Below, one piece after another: positions 5,372 through 12,920 of a stretch of 15,593 nucleotides of DNA (position 1 is its first letter; the number at the start of each line of letters is the position of its first letter). The position numbers and the translations under genes are program-made. Location of the stretch: assembly GCA_002389705.1 (NCBI GenBank), contig DGQJ01000254.1:1-15593 (forward strand), written 5' to 3'. The notes below the pieces were generated by a model. It saw only the letters and a program-made list of their open reading frames with translations, had not been told where the DNA came from and ran no database searches. This stretch comes from Bacteroidales bacterium UBA4417. GTDB lineage: Bacteria > Bacteroidota > Bacteroidia > Bacteroidales > UBA4417.

Positions 5372-7103
5372 GCGTAAACTGAGTGTAACCTGGCTTAAAG
5401 CTGCTGTCCTGGGTTGCCTGTGGGCCTCGTCCGAAATTGTGCTTGGCAGTTTTCTGCATAATCTTCGCGTACCCTTCAGCAGTATATTCCTGACATCAAT
5501 CGGTATTATTCTTTTGATTTCAGTAAGTTTTCAATGGAAGGATAAGGGGCTGATATGGCGTTCGGGCTTGATTTGTGCACTGATGAAATCGGTTTCACCA
5601 AGTGCTGTTATTTTCGGGCCCATGATAGCCATCCTGTCGGAGGCGCTGTTGCTGGAGTTTTCAGTACGAATTGCAGGTAAAAATGTGGTAGGTTTTATGT
5701 TAGGCAGTTTGCTTGCCATGTCGTGGAATTTTTTCCAGAAAATAGCCAACTACCTGATATTTTATGGGTTTAACATTGTTGATCTATATGCTTCGCTGGT
5801 AAAATTTGCCGAAAAACAACTGCACACAAATTTCAGCACGGTATGGATGCCAGTTTTAATTTTATGGGTTTTCTATCTGATTTTTGGAGTTTTGTCAGCT
5901 GTTGTAGGAATTTATATCGGTAAAACAGCCATGGCGCAAAGTGTTCCAATGATAAGTGCAGACAAAAAGCGTATGGATGAGCTTAAACAGAAGCGTAAAA
6001 CTCCTGAAGTGTATCACTCGCTCTGGTGGCTTGCATTTAATTTCCTGGGAATGATATCGGTGCTTCTGCTGATGAATTTTACCGGTATTGCCTGGTGGTT
6101 TTCAGCCGGACTTGTTATCATCGTTATATGGGCATTCCGGTATAAAACGGCCTTAAAACCATTATTGAAACCAAAATTCTGGATATTCTTTGTTGTGATC
6201 ACCATGCTATCCAGTTATTTATTTGCTAAATTTCAATCGGATGGGTTAACTTTAGCTGATGGATTGCTGATTGGTATTCAAATGAATTTTCGCGCCGCGG
6301 TTATGATTGTTGGCTTTTCAGTGGTTGGCAAAGAACTCAGCAATCCGATTATCCGGAATTTCTTTATCCGCACTTCTTTCCGGCAGGTGCCGCTGGCGTT
6401 GGAAATCGCATTCGAAACCCTTCCGTTTGTAATCGCCAATTTGCCACCGTTGAAAGATGTATTCAGCAAACCGGTCGGAGCAATCAAGCAGATTGTTTCG
6501 CAATCGGAGTACTGGCTCGAAAGGGTGGCGCTTACCATGAAAAAGAAAAGAAATGTAATTATAATTACAGGCGAAATTGGCAGCGGAAAAACAACTTTAC
6601 TTTCTGCAATTTGGTCAGGATTGGCAGGAGCGGGAATTCAAACTGGTGGAATAATTGCTACTGCAGTTTATGAACAGGATACTAAAACGGGCTATACTAT
6701 TACCAATATTGCAAATGGCAAAACGATGCATCTTTCGCATATCCGCGACACGGGCGGAATGGCGCGTGTAGGCCGGTATTTCTTTTTCCCCGAAGCCATT
6801 GATTTTGGCCGTGATGCACTTTCAGTCGAAAGAAACCGTAATTCGCAGATTGTACTGATCGACGAAATCGGGGCCTGGGAACTCCAGGGGCAGGGTTGGG
6901 CAACAAGCCTTAACGAATTGATTATCAATTGTGATATCCCTTTAATCATAACTGTGCGGAAGAGTTTCCTGGATATGGTAATTGAAAACTGGATGCTACA
7001 GAATCCTTTGGTGATTGAAGCGGAGGGTGCAGTGGTGATAGATGTTTTAAGTAAGATATTGAAATTTTCAGGGATACCTGTTAATTTTGAACCTAACATA
7101 TAA
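5361..7103 (+). CDS. fused ECF-transporter-like membrane protein with C-terminal THEP1-type NTPase
   Basis: A 580-residue multidomain protein. Residues about 10-190 hold five or six hydrophobic helices resembling an ECF S (substrate-binding) component, with the typical SGLICALMKSVSPSAVIFGP and MIAILSEALLLEF stretch near 68-100. A charged linker (about 200-216) follows. Residues about 220-390 hold four or five more helices that resemble EcfT/CbiQ: MNFRAAVMIVGFSVVGKELS and VPLALEIAFETLPFVIANLP. Residues 397-580 are a P-loop NTPase of the THEP1/NTPase_1 kind: Walker A GEIGSGKT (404-411), VGRYFFFPEAIDFGRDAL, and Walker B IVLIDEIGAWEL (497-508). No LSGGQ-type ABC signature is present. It overlaps the DUF364 gene by 11 bases and is followed by a MarC gene after 9 bases. 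Inference: an importer, perhaps for a metal or cofactor, in one chain with an unusual energising or regulatory domain. The NTPase assignment is firm; the S and T assignments are moderate. Confidence 0.8.
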   Translation: MNPERKLSVTWLKAAVLGCLWASSEIVLGSFLHNLRVPFSSIFLTSIGIILLISVSFQWKDKGLIWRSGLICALMKSVSPSAVIFGPMIAILSEALLLEFSVRIAGKNVVGFMLGSLLAMSWNFFQKIANYLIFYGFNIVDLYASLVKFAEKQLHTNFSTVWMPVLILWVFYLIFGVLSAVVGIYIGKTAMAQSVPMISADKKRMDELKQKRKTPEVYHSLWWLAFNFLGMISVLLLMNFTGIAWWFSAGLVIIVIWAFRYKTALKPLLKPKFWIFFVVITMLSSYLFAKFQSDGLTLADGLLIGIQMNFRAAVMIVGFSVVGKELSNPIIRNFFIRTSFRQVPLALEIAFETLPFVIANLPPLKDVFSKPVGAIKQIVSQSEYWLERVALTMKKKRNVIIITGEIGSGKTTLLSAIWSGLAGAGIQTGGIIATAVYEQDTKTGYTITNIANGKTMHLSHIRDTGGMARVGRYFFFPEAIDFGRDALSVERNRNSQIVLIDEIGAWELQGQGWATSLNELIINCDIPLIITVRKSFLDMVIENWMLQNPLVIEAEGAVVIDVLSKILKFSGIPVNFEPNI

Positions 7104-7112
7104 GCGAACGAA

Positions 7113-7721
7113 ATGGAAATAAAATTGATACTTAGCGCTTTTGTTGCATTATTGGCATTGGTAAACCCGGTGCAGAAAATATTTGTCATCACCTCGCTCC
7201 AAAAGCAGTTTGCCGATAAGGAATTAAAGTATTTATCGCTGAAAGCTTCAATTACAGCTTTTGTTATCCTGGTGCTTTTCTTGTTCCTTGGACAGATAAT
7301 TTTCAATTATGTATTTCATATTCAGCTCTATGCTTTCCAGGTTACCTGTGGTGTGGTTTTATTTTATAACGGGATTTCGGGTTTACAGAAAGGTGTGTTT
7401 TTTCAGGTGGATCCTAATGTGAAGCTGGCTGACTTATCAGCCGTGCCAATTGCAATGCCAATGATTGCAGGTCCTGCCACAATTACAGCTGTAGTTACTT
7501 TTCCTTCACATTATGGTTATGTTGTTACGATAGTTGGGATTTTCGGTGCTTTGGCAGTTAACCTCTTGCTGATGTTGTATTCCCGACCTATCGGAAATCT
7601 GCTCACGAAATATAACTTTATGAACGCTTTGATCAGAATTACCGGGCTTATTGTTGCAACAATCGGGGTACAGATGGTTTTTACCGGGATTTCAAACTTT
7701 ATCGCTACTTTAAAAATCTGA
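7113..7721 (+). CDS. MarC-family integral membrane protein
   Basis: A 202-residue membrane protein with about six hydrophobic helices. Family features are the VNPVQKIF motif in the first helix (17-24) and the internal MPMIAGPATITAVV motif (116-128) that begins the second half; these two blocks are characteristic of the MarC (UPF0056) family. The family was once linked to multiple antibiotic resistance but its substrate is unknown; no resistance role should be inferred. It begins 9 bases after the stop of the fused transporter-like gene, so it is the third gene of the DUF364 operon, and its presence hints at a transport role for the whole set. A bidirectional hairpin terminator follows at 7809. 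Length is normal for the family. Confidence 0.9.
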   Translation: MEIKLILSAFVALLALVNPVQKIFVITSLQKQFADKELKYLSLKASITAFVILVLFLFLGQIIFNYVFHIQLYAFQVTCGVVLFYNGISGLQKGVFFQVDPNVKLADLSAVPIAMPMIAGPATITAVVTFPSHYGYVVTIVGIFGALAVNLLLMLYSRPIGNLLTKYNFMNALIRITGLIVATIGVQMVFTGISNFIATLKI

Positions 7722-7808
7722 ACATAATCTTCTTGGCTTAAAAAGAGCCTTTTGGTAGTATATTTCCTTATGATTTATATTATGAGCCGGGTTTAAATCC
7801 CAACACAG

Positions 7809-7845
7809 AAAACGACGGCCACTTAATAAATGACCGTCGTTTTTC
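7809..7845. terminator. bidirectional hairpin terminator
   Basis: AAAACGACGG (7809-7818) and CCGTCGTTTT (7834-7843) form a perfect 10-bp stem with a 15-base loop. A T-run flanks the stem on both strands, so it can end both the DUF364-MarC operon (plus) and the convergent sulfatase gene (minus), which stops at 7896. Confidence 0.85.
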
Positions 7846-7895
7846 ATATTCAATATTCCTGTTTCATTCAGGAGATAATCCGTATGCAAATACTT

Positions 7896-10328
7896 CTATT
7901 CTTTTGCCCAGGCTCTTGCGGCTTCGGTTTCCAGGTCGCTGTATTTCTCTTTCCCGGTACTTACTTTCACAAATGAGATGGTTCCTCCTTTAAATTGGCC
8001 GGGTGATTTGTAGAGTTTACTCACAGGGTCCCCGCTATCCCAGCCAATACAAAGTCCATCGCCGACAAGCGTAAATTTACCAACCTGCGCTTTCATTGGG
8101 CCTTTGGCAACAGCCTTATCGTTAATAAACAACTGCATAGTGCCAATCGATTCGTTGTGCTCACCTGCCTTTTCTTTGGTAAATTCCATACCCACTGTAT
8201 ATTTGCCGGGTTTCAACACGGCTGATACCAGTTTCTGCTCAGTAATACCAAGGAAGTTATACACATAGTACAGCTTATGGTCTTTTATAAACAAGCTGTG
8301 CCCTCCGAAACGTGAACCATGTGCAAAAATAACCCCGGTTGCATTAGCGGTTAATTCGACATTGGCAATAATCTTATACGATTTACCCCTGATATTTACT
8401 GCCACTGCTTCAGGAACGGCGCTGGTATGCGGGTAATAGGTATATGTATCCCTTGCTGCTTCTTCTGTGGGACGTTCAATTGTTAATATGTCGGTTGCTG
8501 AGCGATCATCCAATGGCAAAGCCATGTTTTTACTGGCTTCATGGAACCAATCGAGTTTTAATTCTTCCAGTTTTTCAGGGTATTGAGCAGCCAGATCTGT
8601 TGACTCCGAACGATCCACATCTACATGGTACAATTCCCATTTATCCTCATCGAAATGACCTTTTCCGGTTAACGGGGCGTGAACAGCCACCGCTTTCCAG
8701 CCATCTTTCCACAGAGCCCGGGTGCCAAGCATAGCATAATACTGAATATGCTTCTCGGTAGGCGCATCTGGTCTAGCATCAAAAGTATATTTCATCGAAA
8801 CGCCTGATAGCGGGTATTGTTCCACACCTTTGTAAACCGCAGGCATTTCCAGGCCGCAGATTTCGAGAATGGTTGGAACGATATCAACCGCATGATGGTA
8901 TTGATTACGAATTTCGCCTTTTGCCTTAATGCCTTTTGGCCAGGAGATTACCAATGGAGCGTCTGTACCGCCTGAATAATTGGCGTATCTCTTGAACATT
9001 TTAAACGGGGTTGATGTAGCAGCAGCCCATCCTGTAGGGAAGTGTTCGTACGTATCGGGTCCACCCAGTTTATCAATCAGTTTCATATTCTCGGCCAGGT
9101 CATCAGGGTATCCATTAAAGAATTTATTTTCATTTACCGAACCGTTGGGTGTGCCTTCGCCGGAAGCCCCGTTATCGGCTGCGTAAAAAATGATTGTGTT
9201 ATCGTATTGCCCGCTGGCTTTCAGGTAATCGATTATGCGTCCGATCTGCACATCCGTGTATTCGGAGAATGCAGCATATACCTCGCATAAACGGGAGAAT
9301 AATTTCTTTTCGTCGGCTTTGAGTGTATTCCATGGACGTACATAATCGGCAGGATTGGCCTGGTCGCCCGGCATAGGGTTAAACTCAGTGAGTTTGGTAC
9401 CTGCCGGCAATATACCCTTTTCGATCATTCGGGGAAGTAACCATTTGCGATATGCGTCATAGCCATCGTCGAATTTTCCTTTGTATTTGGCAATATAATC
9501 AGCCGGTGCCTGGTGAGGCGCATGGTTGGCCCCAGGGCAATACCACATAAACCAGGGTTTGGAAGGATTTGCTGATTTCTGATCGGCTATCATCCTGATA
9601 GCCTGATCGGCTAGGTCCTTCGACAGATGATATCCTTGTTCAGGACCGTAAGGCTGCTCAATAGCATGGTTGTCTTCAGTAAGATCTGGATACCATTGAT
9701 TGGTTTCGCCTCCGATAAAACCATAAAAACGGTCGTAGCCCTGCTGAAGTGGCCATTGACTTTTGTTTGCACCAGCTGAAAGGTCAGTTTCAGGTACATT
9801 ATGATCCTTCCCTAACCAGAATGTGCTCCATCCGTTGTCATTCAGAATCTGTGCCATGGTAGCCGCCTGCGGTGGCAACTGGCATATGTATCCCGGAAAT
9901 CCATTTGCACCTTCGGTTATCGCGCCCATTCCATTCAGATTATGGTTACGGCCGGTATTGATACACGAACGGGTAGGCGAACAAAGGGCAACAGTATGCC
10001 ACTGGGTATAGATTAACCCGTCGGCAGCCAGTTTATCCAGTGTAGGCATATTAATTCTTCCCCCGTAAGGCGACCATGCTCCCATGCCAGTGTCATCATA
10101 CAGGATAAACAGGATATTGGGCGATCCTTCAGGCGCCTTTTTGCGGATGTAAGGTGCCCAATCCGCCTTTGAATCGCGGACATCGAGTTTAATCTCGCCT
10201 TTGTAATCTTTAGGCGGTAAAGGATTTGCGTACTGTTGTGCGTTCCCTTTGGCTGTAAAAAGAAACGCCATTGCGAACAACGCACTTACAAGAAAAGTTC
10301 CTGTAAGAGAGTGACCTCTTTTTTTCAT
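7896..10328 (-). CDS. secreted Cys-type sulfatase (arylsulfatase AtsA-like)
   Basis: An 810-residue hydrolase of sulfate esters. Residues 1-30 are a signal peptide (basic start, hydrophobic core, likely cut after GNA), so it acts in the periplasm or outside. The formylglycine motif is CSPTR at 116-120 (C116 is the residue to be oxidised), followed by TGR. Other expected active-site residues by comparison with Pseudomonas AtsA are D78 and D79 (calcium), K174 and H176 (GKDH), H269 or H272 (NHAPH), D385 and N386 (ADNG) and a Lys near 446. The remaining C-terminal region (about 560-810) is beta-rich, ending near GDGLCIGWDSG and YKSPGQFKGGTISFVKVSTG. It is longer than AtsA (536 aa). By sequence type it is probably a SulfAtlas S1_4 member, an inference. 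No maturation enzyme, SusC/SusD pair or glycoside hydrolase is nearby, so the natural substrate is open. Confidence 0.93.
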   Translation of the reverse strand: MKKRGHSLTGTFLVSALFAMAFLFTAKGNAQQYANPLPPKDYKGEIKLDVRDSKADWAPYIRKKAPEGSPNILFILYDDTGMGAWSPYGGRINMPTLDKLAADGLIYTQWHTVALCSPTRSCINTGRNHNLNGMGAITEGANGFPGYICQLPPQAATMAQILNDNGWSTFWLGKDHNVPETDLSAGANKSQWPLQQGYDRFYGFIGGETNQWYPDLTEDNHAIEQPYGPEQGYHLSKDLADQAIRMIADQKSANPSKPWFMWYCPGANHAPHQAPADYIAKYKGKFDDGYDAYRKWLLPRMIEKGILPAGTKLTEFNPMPGDQANPADYVRPWNTLKADEKKLFSRLCEVYAAFSEYTDVQIGRIIDYLKASGQYDNTIIFYAADNGASGEGTPNGSVNENKFFNGYPDDLAENMKLIDKLGGPDTYEHFPTGWAAATSTPFKMFKRYANYSGGTDAPLVISWPKGIKAKGEIRNQYHHAVDIVPTILEICGLEMPAVYKGVEQYPLSGVSMKYTFDARPDAPTEKHIQYYAMLGTRALWKDGWKAVAVHAPLTGKGHFDEDKWELYHVDVDRSESTDLAAQYPEKLEELKLDWFHEASKNMALPLDDRSATDILTIERPTEEAARDTYTYYPHTSAVPEAVAVNIRGKSYKIIANVELTANATGVIFAHGSRFGGHSLFIKDHKLYYVYNFLGITEQKLVSAVLKPGKYTVGMEFTKEKAGEHNESIGTMQLFINDKAVAKGPMKAQVGKFTLVGDGLCIGWDSGDPVSKLYKSPGQFKGGTISFVKVSTGKEKYSDLETEAARAWAKE

Positions 10329-10519
10329 AATTACAATTTTAAGTTAAATATGAATGAATTAGGATAATAATTTCTAATTAACAATCGAGAACGTAACTTG
10401 TTGAAAAGGAGAATTCCTGGTAGAGGCGCGTCTATTATCTGAAGCGTGCAGCATGTATCTTTTTGAATAATGCTTTTGCTGCCCTGAATTTTGGGTTCAC
10501 TGTGTATTTGTCATCAATA

Positions 10520-10527
10520 CAAATATA
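10520..10527 (-). promoter_or_regulatory. weak -7 candidate for the sulfatase gene
   Basis: On the minus strand this reads TATATTTG, matching TAnnTTTG, but no TTG is found at the proper distance and the leader would be about 190 bases. The 330-base gap 10329-10658 otherwise contains AT-rich sequence; I see no gene, no RNA and no clear hairpin in it. Confidence 0.25.
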
Positions 10528-10658
10528 TAGATTTTCTATGAGTAAACAGGCTGAATATTACTGGCTGGATATCAGTAATGGTAGGCAACAGACGCATTTA
10601 TCTGATATTTGTTTATAACATATTGAATAACAGTAGCTTTAAAAGCAGAATATTTTTT

Positions 10659-11156
10659 TTAATTCCCTGTTGATTTTAGCAATTCTTCGGCCTGATTTTC
10701 AGCCAGGGGGTATGCGTGTTGGTTTTTCAGCTCAAATCTTACGTTTGAATCAATGCAAACAGGTTTGTTTTCGTGGTTTACGGCAGCAAAGGTAAATAGC
10801 GCATCTACTGCTTTTTCCCTGTAATCGGAATCGGCATTTTCGATAAATATTTCCACCTGGATTATAATTTTAATGCGGCGCGCACTTATCACCCTGCCAA
10901 TAATTTCGGCCATGGAACCGGGCTTGATAGCTTTTTTGAATCTTAGATTTTCAACTGCTACAGTTACCACTTTCATCCGCGTAAACCTAAGGGCAGTTAT
11001 GTATGCAACCTCATCCATCCACTGCATGGCGGTGCCCCCGAACAAATTTCCGTTATCATTTAAAGCTAGTGGCATCACCATCCTGAACTGATGTGTTTCG
11101 GTGCTTTTTATCCTGTCGTCGGTTCGCATAAAATATTTTTTGATAAAAGTAATCAT
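10659..11156 (-). CDS. acyl-CoA thioesterase, hotdog fold
   Basis: A 165-residue single-hotdog enzyme of the acyl-CoA hydrolase (YciA/BACH-like) type that should cleave acyl-CoA to the free acid and CoA. Visible features are HQFRMVMPLALNDNGNLFGGTAMQWMDEVAYITA (hotdog helix with the conserved N..GNLFGG and the catalytic Asp of MDE), VVTVAVENLRFKKAIKPGSMAEIIGRV, and ALFTFAAVNHENKPV near the end. Length is normal. ATG 11156 is the longest start; ATG 11129 (MRTDDRIKSTETHQ) is a reasonable alternative that would drop nine residues. It diverges from the DUF134 operon, and the 16-bp palindrome at 11168-11183 lies just ahead of it, so both could be controlled by the same protein. The physiological acyl-CoA is unknown. 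Confidence 0.88.
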   Translation of the reverse strand: MITFIKKYFMRTDDRIKSTETHQFRMVMPLALNDNGNLFGGTAMQWMDEVAYITALRFTRMKVVTVAVENLRFKKAIKPGSMAEIIGRVISARRIKIIIQVEIFIENADSDYREKAVDALFTFAAVNHENKPVCIDSNVRFELKNQHAYPLAENQAEELLKSTGN

Positions 11157-11159
11157 TTA

Positions 11160-11191
11160 TTGTAAATATGAACGTACGTTCATTATCTTTG
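11160..11191 (+). promoter_or_regulatory. promoter of the DUF134 operon with an embedded operator
   Basis: TTG at 11160-11162, a 21-base spacer and TATCTTTG at 11184-11191 match the Bacteroidota promoter consensus. The first ATG of the operon is at 11208, 16 bases after the -7 element. The spacer holds the palindrome listed separately. Confidence 0.7.
11168..11183. promoter_or_regulatory. perfect 16-bp palindrome, likely repressor operator
   Basis: ATGAACGTACGTTCAT is its own reverse complement. It fills the spacer between the -33 and -7 elements, where a bound dimer would block RNA polymerase. The HTH protein DUF134, encoded second in the operon, is the nearest candidate regulator (autoregulation); a TetR-type regulator encoded elsewhere is the main alternative. 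Confidence 0.65.
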
Positions 11192-11207
11192 TAAAAAATT
11201 TCAGAAT

Positions 11208-11453
11208 ATGAAAACTAGAAATTTTCTGAAAGACTTTCTGATACTGCCCTTCATCATTTTTGACGAGTATATATTGATGATAGTGTTGGGTTATGTATCC
11301 TGCCTTATGGGCCTTGGCGACTGTTTTTACTTTGGTCTGTATTGCATAATTGGCATAGGAATTTTAATTTTATCGGCTATATTGTTAATTTACCTCTTGA
11401 TACCCGGCTTAAGAAACATACTAACCCATAAAGCACATGCCCAGGCCCGTTAG
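11208..11453 (+). CDS. small two-helix membrane protein (81 aa)
   Basis: I do not recognise a family. The protein has a short charged N-terminus (MKTRNFLKDF) and two long hydrophobic segments (about 12-34 and 41-68) with three cysteines (C32, C39 and C46) in and around the loop between them, then a basic tail (RNILTHKAHAQAR). It is the first gene after the palindrome-bearing promoter and overlaps the start of the DUF134 gene by 17 bases, so it belongs to that operon and is probably translationally coupled. The cysteine-bearing loop and the metal-linked neighbours make a role in metal transport or sensing at the membrane conceivable, but that is inference only. Confidence 0.75.
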   Translation: MKTRNFLKDFLILPFIIFDEYILMIVLGYVSCLMGLGDCFYFGLYCIIGIGILILSAILLIYLLIPGLRNILTHKAHAQAR

Positions 11454-11850
11454 AAACCGTAAAATACTCAACCCACCTAAAATGGCAGGTTTCAAACCCT
11501 TTGGGATGCCATTGAGTGAGCTTGAAGTTGTTAAAATTCAGTTTGACGAATACGAAAGTATAAATCTGGTTAACTACCAGGATCTGCCGCAGGAAGCTGC
11601 AGCTGAAATGATGGGCGTTTCGCGACCCACCTTTACCCGGGTTTACAACCGGGCTTTAAAAAAGATTGCGAAAGCATTTGTTGAATGTAAAGCTATTGAA
11701 ATTGAAGGAGGTAATGTTGAATTTGAAAAACAGTGGTATAAATGCAAAAAATGTTTCAAATTAATTGAGGGAATCGAAAATCATATTCCGTGTAAGGGTT
11801 GTGACTCTTATGGAAATAAAGAATTGGTGAGTTTAAATGATTGCAGATGA
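11437..11850 (+). CDS. DUF134-family HTH / zinc-ribbon protein
   Basis: A 137-residue putative DNA-binding protein. It starts with the typical MPRPVRNRKI. A sigma-region-4-like helix-turn-helix spans about 48-78 (LPQEAAAEMMGVSRPTFTRV and the following NRALKKIAKA). The C-terminus carries a C4 zinc-ribbon-like motif: C103-x2-C106 and C119-x2-C122. DUF134 proteins are annotated as predicted DNA-binding proteins with unknown targets. The gene overlaps the preceding small gene by 17 bases and the next by 4 (ATGA at 11847-11850). The perfect palindrome in the operon promoter is a natural candidate site for it. The zinc ribbon makes metal- or redox-dependent binding possible (inference). Confidence 0.9.
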   Translation: MPRPVRNRKILNPPKMAGFKPFGMPLSELEVVKIQFDEYESINLVNYQDLPQEAAAEMMGVSRPTFTRVYNRALKKIAKAFVECKAIEIEGGNVEFEKQWYKCKKCFKLIEGIENHIPCKGCDSYGNKELVSLNDCR

Positions 11851-12401
11851 ATTGTACGACGTGTAGCGATAGAGTATGTCGCAAAAGCCAGGAGTCCTGT
11901 GAGCGCGAAATTTTTGAAAAAGCAGAAATAATGGATGGCTATCAAAAGCAAAACTCATCGGCAATCGTAAAAGCTGCCGCCAGGCTGGTTGATAACGGAA
12001 AGGCCGGAACCCTCTCGCGTGTTCAGGAGGTTGTTGAATTTGCCAGATTGATGAATTACCAGAAAATAGGGATCGCCTATTGTTTTGGTATGGAAAAATA
12101 TGCCAGGGCAATTGAAACTCTCCTTACAGAAGAGTGGTTCGACGTATCTGCTGTTTCGTGCAGCGTGGGTGGACTAAAACAAAGTGAAGTAAATTCCACC
12201 AGTTGCATACCTAAGGTTTCGTGCAATCCATTAGGGCAGGCACAGCAGTTGAATGCCGAAAATGTTGATCTTACACTCATCATCGGTATTTGTGTGGGGC
12301 ACGATATTCTGTTAAACCGTAACCTATCCATGGATTTCACAACCCTGGTTGTTAAGGACCGAAAACATAACCATGCCCCTTTACTTGGCTTTGTAGAGTA
12401 A
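11847..12401 (+). CDS. DUF1847-family cysteine-rich protein
   Basis: A 184-residue protein starting at ATG 11847, which overlaps the DUF134 stop in the classic ATGA arrangement; this is preferred over the in-frame TTG at 11841. The N-terminus has a cysteine cluster C3-x2-C6-x4-C11-x6-C18 that suits an Fe-S cluster or zinc. The middle (KIGIAYCFGMEKYARAIETLL) and the region with VSCSVGGLKQSE and CIPKVSCNPLGQAQQLN add more cysteines, and the C-terminal half ends in LIIGICVGHDILLNRN and KDRKHNHAPLLGF. These blocks are typical of DUF1847, a family of unknown function found mostly in anaerobes. It is coupled to DUF134 and followed after 50 bases by a NifX-like gene, pointing to metal or cofactor handling. 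Confidence 0.88.
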   Translation: MNCTTCSDRVCRKSQESCEREIFEKAEIMDGYQKQNSSAIVKAAARLVDNGKAGTLSRVQEVVEFARLMNYQKIGIAYCFGMEKYARAIETLLTEEWFDVSAVSCSVGGLKQSEVNSTSCIPKVSCNPLGQAQQLNAENVDLTLIIGICVGHDILLNRNLSMDFTTLVVKDRKHNHAPLLGFVE

Positions 12402-12451
12402 CAAGGACATTGTAATCGTAAAAAAATATAAATCATAAATAAGCTTTAAAA

Positions 12452-12832
12452 ATGAAAATTGCAGTTCCCGTAACAAGTACCAACCAGGTTGACGAACATT
12501 TCGGCCATTGTGAATTTTACAGTATTTACACGGTTTCCGAAAAAAATGAAATTACCAAAATCGAAACAATTCCATCTGTTCAGGGATGTGGATGCAAATC
12601 AAGTATAGCCGGTGTGCTGGCAGCTGACGGCGTAACCATAATGCTTGCAGGAGGAATTGGCGGCGGAGCCATAAATGTGTTGTATAATTCGGGCATCGAA
12701 GTAATCAGAGGTTGCTCTGGCGATGCTCAGGAAGTGGTTAAAAATTTTATCTCCGGCGCCATTACCGATAGCGGCGAAAGCTGCCACCAACATGCCGCGC
12801 ACCAGGGTGAAGGACATCAGTGCAATCACTAG
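12452..12832 (+). CDS. NifX/NifB C-terminal-type cofactor-binding protein (Nitro_FeMo-Co family)
   Basis: A 126-residue small protein of the dinitrogenase iron-molybdenum cofactor family (PF02579). The family start MKIAVPV, the HFGHCEFY block (17-23) and AGGIGGGAINVL (66-77) are clear. C46 and C48 (QGCGCKS) and C88 (IRGCSG) are further thiols. The tail (111-126) is rich in His and Cys (C111, H112, H114, H117, H122, C124, H126), a probable metal-binding extension. Such stand-alone proteins are common in anaerobes that do not fix nitrogen, so this is not evidence for nitrogenase; no nif structural genes are present. No own promoter was seen in the 50-base gap, so it is probably the fourth gene of the DUF134 operon. 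Confidence 0.9.
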   Translation: MKIAVPVTSTNQVDEHFGHCEFYSIYTVSEKNEITKIETIPSVQGCGCKSSIAGVLAADGVTIMLAGGIGGGAINVLYNSGIEVIRGCSGDAQEVVKNFISGAITDSGESCHQHAAHQGEGHQCNH

Positions 12833-12854
12833 AAATTATTGCTAAAGGGTTTGG

Positions 12855-12884
12855 TTGCATATTTAGTATTTTCAGGTATATTTG
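12855..12884 (+). promoter_or_regulatory. promoter of the cytochrome bd operon
   Basis: TTG at 12855-12857, a 19-base spacer and TATATTTG at 12877-12884 match the Bacteroidota consensus well. The DUF4492 start codon at 12921 lies 36 bases downstream. Confidence 0.7.
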
Positions 12885-12920
12885 TGACTGACATTTGCAC
12901 TTTCGCTGCCATAAACCAAT

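Noticed and set aside
7735..7749. Small hairpin GGCT...AGCC after the MarC gene as terminator
   Set aside because: Only a 4-bp stem; the 10-bp hairpin at 7809 is far stronger.
8444..9290. Plus-strand frames inside the sulfatase gene
   Set aside because: Antisense shadows of a clear 810-aa sulfatase.
12452..12832. Evidence for nitrogen fixation
   Set aside because: The NifX/NifB-type family is widespread outside diazotrophs, and no nitrogenase or other nif gene is in the window.
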